Shown here: one piece after another, positions 15,933 to 22,802 of the stretch | How positions within the stretch are numbered: the first letter of the stretch is position 1 | Layout: the number at the start of each line of letters is the position of its first letter | Source of the DNA: RUG14130 sp045598325 | Lineage (GTDB): Bacteria; Bacillota; Clostridia; Christensenellales; Aristaeellaceae | Direction of reading: 5' to 3' | DNA length: 64,000 nucleotides | Assembly: GCA_045598325.1 (NCBI GenBank) | Contig: JAZLLT010000050.1 | Span: 1-64,000, forward strand | Translations under genes and position numbers: made by a program | The notes under the pieces: model-generated | The model's input: the letters and a program-made list of their open reading frames with translations, nothing else | Databases searched by the model: none | What the model was told of the DNA's origin: nothing

Positions 15933-16094
15933 GTCCGCAGTTTCGTTCTGCGGATTTTCTTTACCCCATCGCGTTTTGATAAGGTAGTATAGACTAATTT
16001 CGCAATGCGCCGTATCCTTGTCGTGTTTCACGGCGCAGATCGGGCAGGAGCCGCGCAAAGGAGGCACGAATGTATAATGCTTTGCGTTTTCCAT
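15921..16094 (-). CDS. Small Cys-containing early phage protein, 57 aa
   Basis: ATG at 16094, GGAGGCAGGATG context upstream. It reads MENAKHYTFVPPLRGSCPIC, then KHDKDTAHCEISLYYL. Two Cys of a CPIC knuckle plus His and Cys (H25-x-C region) suggest a small zinc-bound fold. It lies between DUF1064 and the sRNA/promoter region. Short phage proteins with CPICAV...C are common and uncharacterised. Confidence 0.7.
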   Translation of the reverse strand: MENAKHYTFVPPLRGSCPICAVKHDKDTAHCEISLYYLIKTRWGKENPQNETADKEK

Positions 16095-16102
16095 CCTGCC
16101 TC

Positions 16103-16528
16103 CTATTGCTCTATGATTTCGATATGATACGCGTCCATCATAAGACGCTTTTTGATTTTGTATACCTTGTCTTTCTTGGTGGCTTCGCTCTTGGCGTCAA
16201 TGACTTCCACTCCGCCGTCCTTGCGCGTCACCACAAAATCCGCGATATATTTGATGCCGCCCGGAAGATAAAACACTACCTGCCTTGCGACAGACGCGAT
16301 TTCTCCCGCCTTTGCCCGCAACTTTACCTGCTCGTATACACGCGCTTCATGCCGCGAGTCGAACTTCCCGTCCTCCGTGACCGTCTTGATGTTCCCGTAC
16401 TTCGTGCGTTCCGATTTCGCGGGCGCGTCATTTGAGGAAGTATGCGGGCGTATAACTTCCTGCGCTTTGCGACCCGTCCGAGCCGTGTAATCTTTGAGCC
16501 ACTTCTCGTCAAATACGAGCCTGCTCAT
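16103..16528 (-). CDS. DUF1064 nuclease-like protein
   Basis: 141 aa. DUF1064 proteins have a restriction-endonuclease fold and are thought to be phage junction or structure-specific nucleases. Visible active-site pattern: E61 in SRHEARVYEQ, D97 in YIADFVV, then D111-x-K113 in EVIDAKS (PD-(D/E)xK core). The N-terminal 50 residues are basic and probably flexible. It overlaps the following HTH gene by ATGA coupling. Confidence 0.8.
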   Translation of the reverse strand: MSRLVFDEKWLKDYTARTGRKAQEVIRPHTSSNDAPAKSERTKYGNIKTVTEDGKFDSRHEARVYEQVKLRAKAGEIASVARQVVFYLPGGIKYIADFVVTRKDGGVEVIDAKSEATKKDKVYKIKKRLMMDAYHIEIIEQ

Positions 16529-16746
16529 CTGCTGACCACCACGGCGTTGCCGTACTGGAGCCAGTATAGGAACGATATGCGCGGTATCCGCACGCTCCTG
16601 CCTATCACCGTTACGGCAAATCCCAACTTCGCCGGATTCTCCTGCGCCTGTGTCCTTACGCTCTGCGGGTCAGTCCCAAGCACCTCGCTTACATCAGCAG
16701 GCGTGAGCATCATCTTATCGCTTGTGCGAATCTCATCAATCGTCAT
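16525..16746 (-). CDS. Small HTH protein (excisionase/AlpA-like)
   Basis: 73 aa. The segment LTPADVSEVLGTDPQSVRTQAQ is a MerR-type HTH as in phage excisionases, followed by a wing VTVIGRSVRIPRISFLYWL. It is translationally coupled to DUF1064 and directly follows the Cro-like gene. It could be the Xis partner of the integrase or an early regulator. Confidence 0.6.
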   Translation of the reverse strand: MTIDEIRTSDKMMLTPADVSEVLGTDPQSVRTQAQENPAKLGFAVTVIGRSVRIPRISFLYWLQYGNAVVVSR

Positions 16747-16749
16747 GGT

Positions 16750-16938
16750 TCATCCTTCTTCTAATAAATCACCCATGCGGCAGCCGAACAGATCAGCAAG
16801 TTTGCGCAGGGTCGCAGGACGCGGAATATGACCCTCGGTTTCCCATCTGCAAACCGCGCTTCTGTCTACTTCAAGTAAATCAGCAAGATCTTGTTGGGTT
16901 AATTTTGCTTTTTTTCTGTAAGATTCGATTCGGTTCAT
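16750..16938 (-). CDS. Cro-like XRE-family regulator
   Basis: 62 aa. Start at 16938 with AGGAG five bases upstream; the longer frame would run across the operator region. One HTH_3 domain: YRKKAKLTQQDLADLLEVDR then SAVCRWETEG and TLRKLADLFGC. It is the first gene of the leftward early operon, divergent from the repressor gene at 17111, the classic Cro position. Confidence 0.85.
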   Translation of the reverse strand: MNRIESYRKKAKLTQQDLADLLEVDRSAVCRWETEGHIPRPATLRKLADLFGCRMGDLLEEG

Positions 16939-16958
16939 TTTTCTCCTAAAGTTTTGTA

Positions 16959-17082
16959 TCTGCACATTCTGTCGCTCTGTGTGTTGTTTCTGCACTTGTG
17001 ATTGCAATTATAAGTCATGTTTCTGTACTTGTCAATAGATTTTGTGATATTTTTGCACTTTTTATTGTAATGTGCAGATAAT
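16959..17082. promoter_or_regulatory. Divergent lysogeny switch: two promoters and an operator array
   Basis: Leftward promoter: TTGACA (17035-17030), 17 bases, TATAAT (17012-17007), a perfect consensus. Rightward promoter: TTGCAC (17053-17058), 18 bases, GATAAT (17077-17082). Four direct copies of the core TGyACwT lie at 16961, 16991, 17024 and 17054, at 30, 33 and 30 base spacing, plus an inverted ATGTGCA at 17070. The copies overlap promoter elements on both sides. Confidence 0.8.
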
Positions 17083-17110
17083 ACACTTATACTAATCCAG
17101 AGGTGATAAA

Positions 17111-17458
17111 ATGGATAACTTAAAAAAGTTGCGACTGCTGCGTGGGATTCGGCAAAAAGATATAGCCGATATGCTGGGTGTAGAAAGAACGACATACAAT
17201 AGATACGAAACCGGAGCAAGCGAGCCATCCTACCAAATACTAATCAAGCTTGCGGACATCTTCGGAACCAGTACAGACGAAATCCTCGGTCATGCCGTTG
17301 GTACATGCAAGCCCGGGAGAGACATAGCAAACATAGAATTGACAAAGAAGGCTTCGTTTCTCAACGAAAGCGGCATAGAAGAGTTGATGCACTATGCCGA
17401 CTATCTTGCAACTCAATCCCGTTATCAAAAAGACACATCTACCGAACAGGCAATATAA
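17111..17458 (+). CDS. XRE-family prophage repressor
   Basis: 115 aa, AGAGGTGAT upstream. Residues ~5-60 are an HTH_3 domain (LRLLRGIRQKDIADMLGVER, TTYNRYETG, ILIKLADIFGTSTDEIL). The C-terminal ~50 residues are helical, with no LexA/CI peptidase motif, so induction is unlikely to use RecA-driven self-cleavage. It is divergent from the Cro-like gene over the operator array and is the likely lysogeny repressor. Confidence 0.82.
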   Translation: MDNLKKLRLLRGIRQKDIADMLGVERTTYNRYETGASEPSYQILIKLADIFGTSTDEILGHAVGTCKPGRDIANIELTKKASFLNESGIEELMHYADYLATQSRYQKDTSTEQAI

Positions 17459-17485
17459 TCCACATTGAATAAGGAGGAAGTCACA

Positions 17486-17878
17486 ATGTACGAATGGAAA
17501 TGGGAAGTCAGAGAGTCAAGTCTCAAAAAAGCCGTCGAGTTCAAGCCTGCCGACATACTGTCGATAGATAAAAATAAACCGCTCATCGTAATCAACGGTC
17601 ATACCGCGAATCTTGAAGAATGTAACTGTCAAGATTATACTAAATCAAAAGGCGGCGTCCATGCCTGCAAGCACATGATCCGTCTCGCCATAGAACTTGG
17701 AATCATCAACAAAAGCGGCAACACGCCCGAACAGCAGTACGCCGCAGACAAGCACGAATACCGCAATGTTATCGCTATGGCTTACGGCAGATACCATCTG
17801 TTCCACGAACCCTTGATGACTGATGAAGAATATGACAAAATGAAAGCGGAATACAAAGAAAAATACAGAGAATTATAA
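17486..17878 (+). CDS. SWIM zinc-finger protein with ligase-like C-terminal segment
   Basis: 130 aa. Start at 17486 after AAGGAGG. A SWIM-type finger is formed by C47-x-C49 and C61-x-H63 (CNCQDYT...GGVHACKHM), used for DNA or protein binding. The C-terminal 30 residues (GRYHLFHEPLMTDEEYDKMK) look like the helical cap at the start of NAD-dependent DNA ligases. It is co-transcribed with the repressor, before the integrase. Function in lysogeny unknown. Confidence 0.7.
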   Translation: MYEWKWEVRESSLKKAVEFKPADILSIDKNKPLIVINGHTANLEECNCQDYTKSKGGVHACKHMIRLAIELGIINKSGNTPEQQYAADKHEYRNVIAMAYGRYHLFHEPLMTDEEYDKMKAEYKEKYREL

Positions 17879-17889
17879 AGACAAAAAAA

Positions 17890-17911
17890 CCGCCGTGCAG
17901 CAACACGGCGG
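17890..17911 (-). terminator. Leftward terminator between repressor operon and integrase
   Basis: Arms CCGCCGTG and CACGGCGG with a six-base loop. The T-tract (TTTTTTTGTC) is on the minus strand, so it stops leftward transcription entering from the integrase side. On the plus strand only an A-tract precedes it. Confidence 0.75.
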
Positions 17912-18006
17912 CGCGCTTGTCGGCACACACATACTTTCAAGCATGGTTATTGTATCACAGGTGAAACGATTTGTAAAGCCCTTTCCGAAAATAAAGTGAG
18001 GAAAAT

Positions 18007-19104
18007 ATGCTCTGCGTCAAATGCAAAAAGGAGATTCCCGATATTTCGCTTTACTGTATGTTCTGCGGACGGAAACAGACAACGACAGCGCAGGCGGTAA
18101 AGCATCGCGGCAACGGGCAAGGCTCTGTCTACAAACTTCCGAACGGCAAGTACCGCGCAGCGGTCACAGTCGGATATTATATCGGTGATGACGGAAAAGC
18201 GAAGCGCAAAGTACGCACGCGCGAATTTATTAAGAAGTCGGATGCCATCGCGTTCCTGCCGTCACTCAAAACGGACACGCCGAAGGCTGACGATATGTCG
18301 CTGCGTGAACTGTACGATGTATATATCAAATCGCCCGATTACATTGCTCTGTCCGGCTCGCAGAAGGACAAACTCTCCTATGCGTGGAAACGCCTGTCCC
18401 CAATCGAATACCGTATGATTACCACACTCACGGTGTCGGATATGGAGCAGATCATCTCGGACACGGTATCGTCCTATTATCCGGCGCGGGATATGAAAGT
18501 CATGCTTTCCCATTTGTATGTCATCGCCGTCAAGCGGGAAATCATCGCCTATAATAAAACGGATTATGTCGATTTGCCTTTTGACGCGCCCAAAGCAAAG
18601 CGCGACAGATGGACGCAGGAAGAAGTCGAAAAGATGTGGGCTGACTATGCGGACCATCCGTTCACCGCATATCCGCTCATTATGTGCTATTCGGGTATGA
18701 GATACGGTGAACTGTACGGGATGCTGCTGACCAATATCCACCTTAACGACAACTATATGATCGGCGGCATCAAGACAGAAGCGGGTATAGACCGCGAAAT
18801 CCCGATACACACCCGTATCAAGCCGTTGATCGAGCGCATGATGCAGGGCAGAAAACACCGACTTCTCGAAATGGATGAGATGCGTTTCTACCGACAGTAT
18901 CACGAAATGATAGAGCGCACGGGCATCCGCGACCTGCCGCCGCAGACCTGCCGCCACTTCTACTTCTCCGCCATGACTGAAGCGGGCGTACAAGGCGGCA
19001 TCATAGCAGAAGCAGGAGGACACGCCTCCTATACCACCACAATGAAGAACTATGTTCGCATCCCGCTCGAAGAAAAACTGAAAGCGGTCAACACGATAAA
19101 ATAA
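18007..19104 (+). CDS. int: Tyrosine-recombinase integrase with N-terminal zinc ribbon
   Basis: 365 aa, GAGG upstream. N-terminus: a zinc ribbon (CVKC at residues 3-6, CMFC at 17-20), then an AP2-like arm-binding domain (NGKYRAAVTVGYY), a SAM-like core-binding domain (~95-190) and the catalytic domain. Likely catalytic residues: R232 (SGMRYGEL), K256, R316 (TCRH), H339 (GGHAS) and Y349. The usual His of HxxR is Gln313 here. It lies next to tRNA-Ser genes, the probable target. Confidence 0.9.
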   Translation: MLCVKCKKEIPDISLYCMFCGRKQTTTAQAVKHRGNGQGSVYKLPNGKYRAAVTVGYYIGDDGKAKRKVRTREFIKKSDAIAFLPSLKTDTPKADDMSLRELYDVYIKSPDYIALSGSQKDKLSYAWKRLSPIEYRMITTLTVSDMEQIISDTVSSYYPARDMKVMLSHLYVIAVKREIIAYNKTDYVDLPFDAPKAKRDRWTQEEVEKMWADYADHPFTAYPLIMCYSGMRYGELYGMLLTNIHLNDNYMIGGIKTEAGIDREIPIHTRIKPLIERMMQGRKHRLLEMDEMRFYRQYHEMIERTGIRDLPPQTCRHFYFSAMTEAGVQGGIIAEAGGHASYTTTMKNYVRIPLEEKLKAVNTIK

Positions 19105-19137
19105 CCCTCAACTCCCGCGCCCGCGCAAGCAAAACAG

Positions 19138-19332
19138 CCTCCAGCGTGCAGGCGAAGCAAAGCATCCTCCGCACCCGCGAAAGAAAATCCGCCTCCCGCG
19201 TGCAGGCGAAGCAAAGCACGCGCCCGCGCAAGAAAATCCCGTTACAATATCCGCGCAAGCAATAGTAATAAAGATTTAACTACCTCGCCTGCGCAAACAA
19301 AAGCACCTCCGGCGTGCAGGCGAAGCAAAGCA
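19138..19332. repeat. Three 27-base direct repeats near the prophage right end
   Basis: Near-identical copies start at 19138, 19192 and 19306, sharing CCTCCNGCGTGCAGGCG and then AAGCAAAGCA, with one variable base. Spacing is 54 and 114 bases. Between integrase and tRNA. They could be integrase arm-binding sites. Confidence 0.75.
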
Positions 19333-19333
19333 C

Positions 19334-19361
19334 GCAAAAGCGCAAGCGTGTGCGCTTTTGC
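19334..19361. repeat. Palindromic hairpin GCAAAAGCGCA/TGCGCTTTTGC
   Basis: Perfect 11-base arms with a six-base loop AGCGTG. A shortened relative (AAAAGCGCAAGCGTCTGCGC) is at 9064-9083, at the 3' end of a prophage gene. Possibly a mobile palindromic unit. Confidence 0.6.
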
Positions 19362-19471
19362 AACATTACGATAAATTCCGCACTCGCTATGCAACGCACT
19401 ATGCAATAACAGCCAACTACTCACCATTCCAAGCAACTATAGCAAAAATACCAAAAATCGAGCAAAACGAA

Positions 19472-19505
19472 ATAATCCGCATATTCACCCGAATATGCGG
19501 ATTAT
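19472..19505. repeat. 15-base perfect inverted repeat near attachment end
   Basis: Arms ATAATCCGCATATTC (19472-19486) and its exact complement (19491-19505) with a four-base loop. The minus-strand side is followed by a T-rich stretch, so it may be a second terminator after the tRNA genes. It lies in the expected attR region. Confidence 0.7.
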
Positions 19506-19517
19506 AAGCAACAAAAT

Positions 19518-19541
19518 GCCCCGTTTCACATGAAACAGGGC
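19518..19541 (-). terminator. Terminator after tRNA-Ser genes
   Basis: Arms GCCCCGTTTCA and TGAAACAGGGC pair with one mismatch, and on the minus strand the hairpin is followed by ATTTTGTT. It ends the leftward tRNA transcript. Confidence 0.75.
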
Positions 19542-19547
19542 AAAAGC

Positions 19548-19635
19548 GGAGAAGCCGGGATTTGAACCCGGGCGGCGGTTATCCCACCCTACTCCCTTAG
19601 CAGGGGAGCCCCTTCGGCCTCTTGGGTACTTCTCC
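19548..19635 (-). tRNA. tRNA-Ser(GCT)
   Basis: 88 nt. Acceptor arms GGAGAAG and CTTCTCC, anticodon stem CTCCC/GGGAG with loop CTGCTAA (anticodon GCT, reads AGC/AGU), a long type-II variable arm and GGTTCAAATCC T-loop. CCA is not encoded. Its 3' end faces the prophage and is the likely integration target. Confidence 0.95.
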
Positions 19636-19651
19636 ACAAGCCGAAGATCAC

Positions 19652-19736
19652 GGAGAGAGAGGGATTCGAACCCCCGGTGCCTTTCGACATCACTGGTTTT
19701 CAAGACCAGCGCCTTCAACCACTCGGCCATCTCTCC
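19652..19736 (-). tRNA. tRNA-Ser(TGA)
   Basis: 85 nt. Acceptor arms GGAGAGA and TCTCTCC, anticodon stem CTGGT/ACCAG with loop CTTGAAA (anticodon TGA, reads UCA), a type-II variable arm and GGTTCGAATCC. It is 16 bases upstream of tRNA-Ser(GCT) in the same transcript. Confidence 0.95.
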
Positions 19737-19752
19737 TTAACCAGCGGAGATT

Positions 19753-19781
19753 ATTATACCAGTTTCGCCCGCCCTTGTCAA
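19753..19781 (-). promoter_or_regulatory. Consensus promoter of the tRNA-Ser pair
   Basis: TTGACA (19781-19776), 17 bases, TATAAT (19758-19753), ten bases before the predicted start of the tRNA transcript. Confidence 0.9.
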
Positions 19782-19812
19782 GGGCTTAAAATAAAATCTC
19801 CGTTAAACGGGG

Positions 19813-21756
19813 TCAGGCGTCGAAAATGCCGCCTTCCAGGGCGCTTCGCGCGGCAAGGATGTATTTGGAAGTATCAAGCGGGTTCACGCCCCTGCGCGGA
19901 CAGATCTTGTCATCTGTTGCTTCCGTCTCAGCGTAACGGGAAAGACGGCTCGTGAAGATACCTCTTCCACCCGTGATGCGCGCGAACTTTTCCGGCAGAT
20001 CACCCGCGGCCGCCGCGGGGTATTCGGCGACCACGAGGCTGTACCGCCCCGATACGCCCGTGTCCACGAGATGCCCGCCGATGGCCGTGATCTCGCCGAT
20101 GAGCCTGCTGACCTTATCCTCCGGAAGCAGGAAGTTACCTTCCAGCACGGGCTCCATGAGAATCGTGCCCGCGCGGCGCAGGCCGTCCATCACCGCCATA
20201 GGCGTGGCTACGATGAAGTCCAAAGGATGGGTGTGGATGTCATGGTCTCCCCCGCCCACCAGACGGATGCGGATATCATCCACCTGCCAGCCGTACATGC
20301 CCTGTGAGAGCGAAAGTGGGATCGCCTGCTCCACCTGATGCTGGTAGCGGTATTTGATATCCTCGGGCGAACAGACGGACTCGAAAATCACGCCGCTGCC
20401 CCTGGGCAAAGGCTCCATCTCCACCTTGATGACCGCCCAGCAGGGTTTCGGCATGGTATAGGCGACGAAGCCGGCGGTCGGCCGCGCAATGGTTTCCTTA
20501 TAGATAACGCGGCTCGGACCGAAGGAAGCCTTGACACCGAAGCGGGTCAGCAGTTCCTCCTCCAGCACTTCCATGTGCACATGCCCCATGAGGCGGATAT
20601 TGTACGCACCATCAAAGCGGGAAGTTTCCAGCATTGGATCTTCCTGCGATAGCATCTCGAGTGCCTTGCCGAGCGCTTCGTTCTGCTCCTTATTTTCCGC
20701 GCTGACAAAGGCGTAGTAAAGGGGCTGTTTTAGGGCGTTCTTGCCCGCCATGCGGTCCCGCGGAAGGGCTTCTCCCAGCACCTGCCCCACGCGCACGCCG
20801 TTCAGTCCGTATACGCAGGCAATGTCGCCCGCCTTCATTTCACCCGCGTTCACGGACGCGCCGTTCACGCCGAAAGTGCGGATCTGCGATATCTTGCGTT
20901 CCTCAGTGGTCTCCTTGCGCCCATAGGCGTTTTCACGGACGATTTTGATATCGACCGTGTCGCGGTTTCTGAGTTTGCCCGAGAACAGCCTCACCCACGC
21001 CGCCCGTCCGAGCGTCGCGTCGTTTTCAAGGGCGAATACGATGCCCGAAAGCGACGCTTCTTCCGTTCCTTCCGGAGACGGCAGAAGTCCGGTTACCGCA
21101 TCCATCAGTTCCGTTACGCCCTTCCCCGTGAGCGCGCTTCCGCCGAGCACGGGAAGACAATCATCCTTCATGGCCTTTGTCAGCGCGCGGTATGCCCGTG
21201 CATTTTCGATGCTTCCGTCCGTGAGATAATCGTCCAGTATGCCTTCGTCTTCCCTGCCCGCCTGCAGCGCGAGGTCTTCCTCATTGTTTAGGTCAAACGC
21301 GTTTTCCGTAAGCGTCAAACGGATATCACCGATGACCGCGTCAAAATCCGCCACTTCACGGTCCAGTTTGTTGACAAAGGCGATGGTCGGAATATGACAC
21401 TGACGCAGGATGCGCCACAGGGTCTCCGTGTGCGCCTGCACGCCGTCCGTGCCCGAAATGACCAGTATGGCGCCGTCGATTGCCCACAGGGCGCGCTCAG
21501 TCTCGGACGCGAAATCCGCGTGACCGGGCGTGTCCACGATGTTGATGAGCGTATCTTTCCAGATGACAGGCGCGCAGGCGGAGCGGATGGAGATGCCCCT
21601 TCTGCGTTCCATGGCGAGGCGGTCGGTATGAGCCGTACCTTCATCCACGGCACCCAAAGAGCGTATGCCGCCCGATAACAGCAGCATACGCTCCGAAAGT
21701 GTGGTCTTGCCCGCATCTACATGGGCAAAGATGCCGATATTGATGAGTTTATTCAT
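19813..21756 (-). CDS. Tet(M)-like ribosomal-protection GTPase
   Basis: 647 aa, close to the usual 639-650 aa. EF-G-like translational GTPase family that removes tetracycline from ribosomes; some chromosomal members have no tested resistance. G1 AHVDAGKTT at residues 11-19, G3 DTPGHADF, G4 NKLD, then EF-G-like domains II-V with FGPSRVIYKETI and a GVSGRYSLV segment in domain IV. It is the last gene of the pgsA-pncC operon and overlaps pncC by eight bases. Drug resistance is not assured. Confidence 0.85.
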   Translation of the reverse strand: MNKLINIGIFAHVDAGKTTLSERMLLLSGGIRSLGAVDEGTAHTDRLAMERRRGISIRSACAPVIWKDTLINIVDTPGHADFASETERALWAIDGAILVISGTDGVQAHTETLWRILRQCHIPTIAFVNKLDREVADFDAVIGDIRLTLTENAFDLNNEEDLALQAGREDEGILDDYLTDGSIENARAYRALTKAMKDDCLPVLGGSALTGKGVTELMDAVTGLLPSPEGTEEASLSGIVFALENDATLGRAAWVRLFSGKLRNRDTVDIKIVRENAYGRKETTEERKISQIRTFGVNGASVNAGEMKAGDIACVYGLNGVRVGQVLGEALPRDRMAGKNALKQPLYYAFVSAENKEQNEALGKALEMLSQEDPMLETSRFDGAYNIRLMGHVHMEVLEEELLTRFGVKASFGPSRVIYKETIARPTAGFVAYTMPKPCWAVIKVEMEPLPRGSGVIFESVCSPEDIKYRYQHQVEQAIPLSLSQGMYGWQVDDIRIRLVGGGDHDIHTHPLDFIVATPMAVMDGLRRAGTILMEPVLEGNFLLPEDKVSRLIGEITAIGGHLVDTGVSGRYSLVVAEYPAAAAGDLPEKFARITGGRGIFTSRLSRYAETEATDDKICPRRGVNPLDTSKYILAARSALEGGIFDA

Positions 21757-22243
21757 GTGCGTTCAGATGCTCGATGAGCATGGTAAGCGCCGCCTTGACG
21801 GATGAGCAGCGGACCTCGTCCCTGTTTCCGGAAAAGAGGAATCTGCGGGCATGAACCGATGCTTTGTCCGCGATTCCGATCCACACCGTGCCCACAGGCT
21901 TGTCCGCAGTGCCGCCGGTGGGGCCTGCGATTCCGGTAACGGAAAGGGCGAAGTCACTCCGCCGGGACGCTTTGAGCGCGCCCATTGCCATTTCGCAGGC
22001 ACACTGCTCGCTCACCGCGCCCGCGGATTTCAGCGTTTCTTCCTTGACGCCCAGCAGTTTCATCTTGGCTTCATTTGCGTAGGTCAGGTAGCCTTCGTCA
22101 AACGCATCGCTGGCACCGGGATTCATGACGATGCTCGCACCGAGCAGTCCGCCCGTGCATGATTCTGCCGTGGTCACGCGTTTGCCCGCCTTTTTCAGAA
22201 GTTCATAGGCGATGCGGGCTTCTTCATCGTAAGAAACCGTCAT
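21749..22243 (-). CDS. pncC: Nicotinamide-nucleotide amidohydrolase (CinA C-terminal type)
   Basis: 164 aa. Deamidates NMN to nicotinate mononucleotide, recycling pyridine nucleotide. Start at 22243, just after the pgsA stop. Conserved motifs: VTTAESCTGGLL (substrate pocket with the catalytic Ser/Thr), SGAVSEQCACEMA, and SVTGIAGPTGGTADKPVGTVWI. It is the stand-alone C-terminal domain; the N-terminal MoaB-like CinA domain is absent. Confidence 0.92.
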   Translation of the reverse strand: MTVSYDEEARIAYELLKKAGKRVTTAESCTGGLLGASIVMNPGASDAFDEGYLTYANEAKMKLLGVKEETLKSAGAVSEQCACEMAMGALKASRRSDFALSVTGIAGPTGGTADKPVGTVWIGIADKASVHARRFLFSGNRDEVRCSSVKAALTMLIEHLNAHE

Positions 22244-22244
22244 A

Positions 22245-22802
22245 TCACATGTCCTTAATATAGGAACGGTTTTTCCAGATATAGTCAAATCCGCTCCAGA
22301 CCGCAAGCGCCAGAGAGATATACATCATGATAGTAGTCAGCACATCCCACGCGTCGTGGATGTCTTCCCCGTGCCGCGCCATAGGCAGCAGCATGAGCGC
22401 CATGGGGATGTAGATCATCTGCGAAACGGTCTTGAGTTTTCCCCAGATGCCCGCAGCGATGACCTTGCCCTTGCCTGCCGCAACAAGGCGGAAACCGCTC
22501 ACCGCGAACTCGCGGGCCAGCATCAGCATGCAGACCCAGCCGGGCATGCGGTTGTGCTCCACCAGCATGACGAGAGCGCTCATGACAAGCATCTTGTCCG
22601 CGATGGGATCCATGAACTTGCCGAAATCCGTCACCAGATGCTGGGAACGGGCGATGCGTCCGTCCAACATGTCGGTAAAGGACGCCACGATGAAAATCGC
22701 GGTGGCAACGATCTGGTAGGACCATTTCTGTATGGATGCGAATGCAACAAAGACGGGCACCAGCAGGATGCGCAGCATGGTCAGTTTGTTCGGCAGATTC
22801 AT
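22245..22802 (-). CDS. pgsA: CDP-diacylglycerol-glycerol-3-phosphate 3-phosphatidyltransferase
   Basis: 185 aa integral membrane enzyme that makes phosphatidylglycerol phosphate. The CDP-alcohol phosphotransferase motif is complete: DMLDGRIARSQHLVTDFGK followed by FMDPIADK, that is DxxDGxxAR...GxxxDxxxD. Several membrane helices follow. ATGA overlap with rimO upstream. Confidence 0.93.
   Translation of the reverse strand: MNLPNKLTMLRILLVPVFVAFASIQKWSYQIVATAIFIVASFTDMLDGRIARSQHLVTDFGKFMDPIADKMLVMSALVMLVEHNRMPGWVCMLMLAREFAVSGFRLVAAGKGKVIAAGIWGKLKTVSQMIYIPMALMLLPMARHGEDIHDAWDVLTTIMMYISLALAVWSGFDYIWKNRSYIKDM

Larger units (their letters stand above)
19105..19547. other. Non-coding stretch between integrase and tRNA genes
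   Basis: No ORF with a ribosome binding site is visible. It holds the three direct repeats, two palindromes and the tRNA terminator. As prophage integrases commonly recombine in the 3' end of tRNA genes, the attachment core is expected at about 19540-19570, which cannot be confirmed without the left end. Confidence 0.6.

Noticed and set aside
19138..19332. CRISPR-like array
   Set aside because: Only three copies with unequal spacing (54 and 114 bases) and no cas genes; not a CRISPR.
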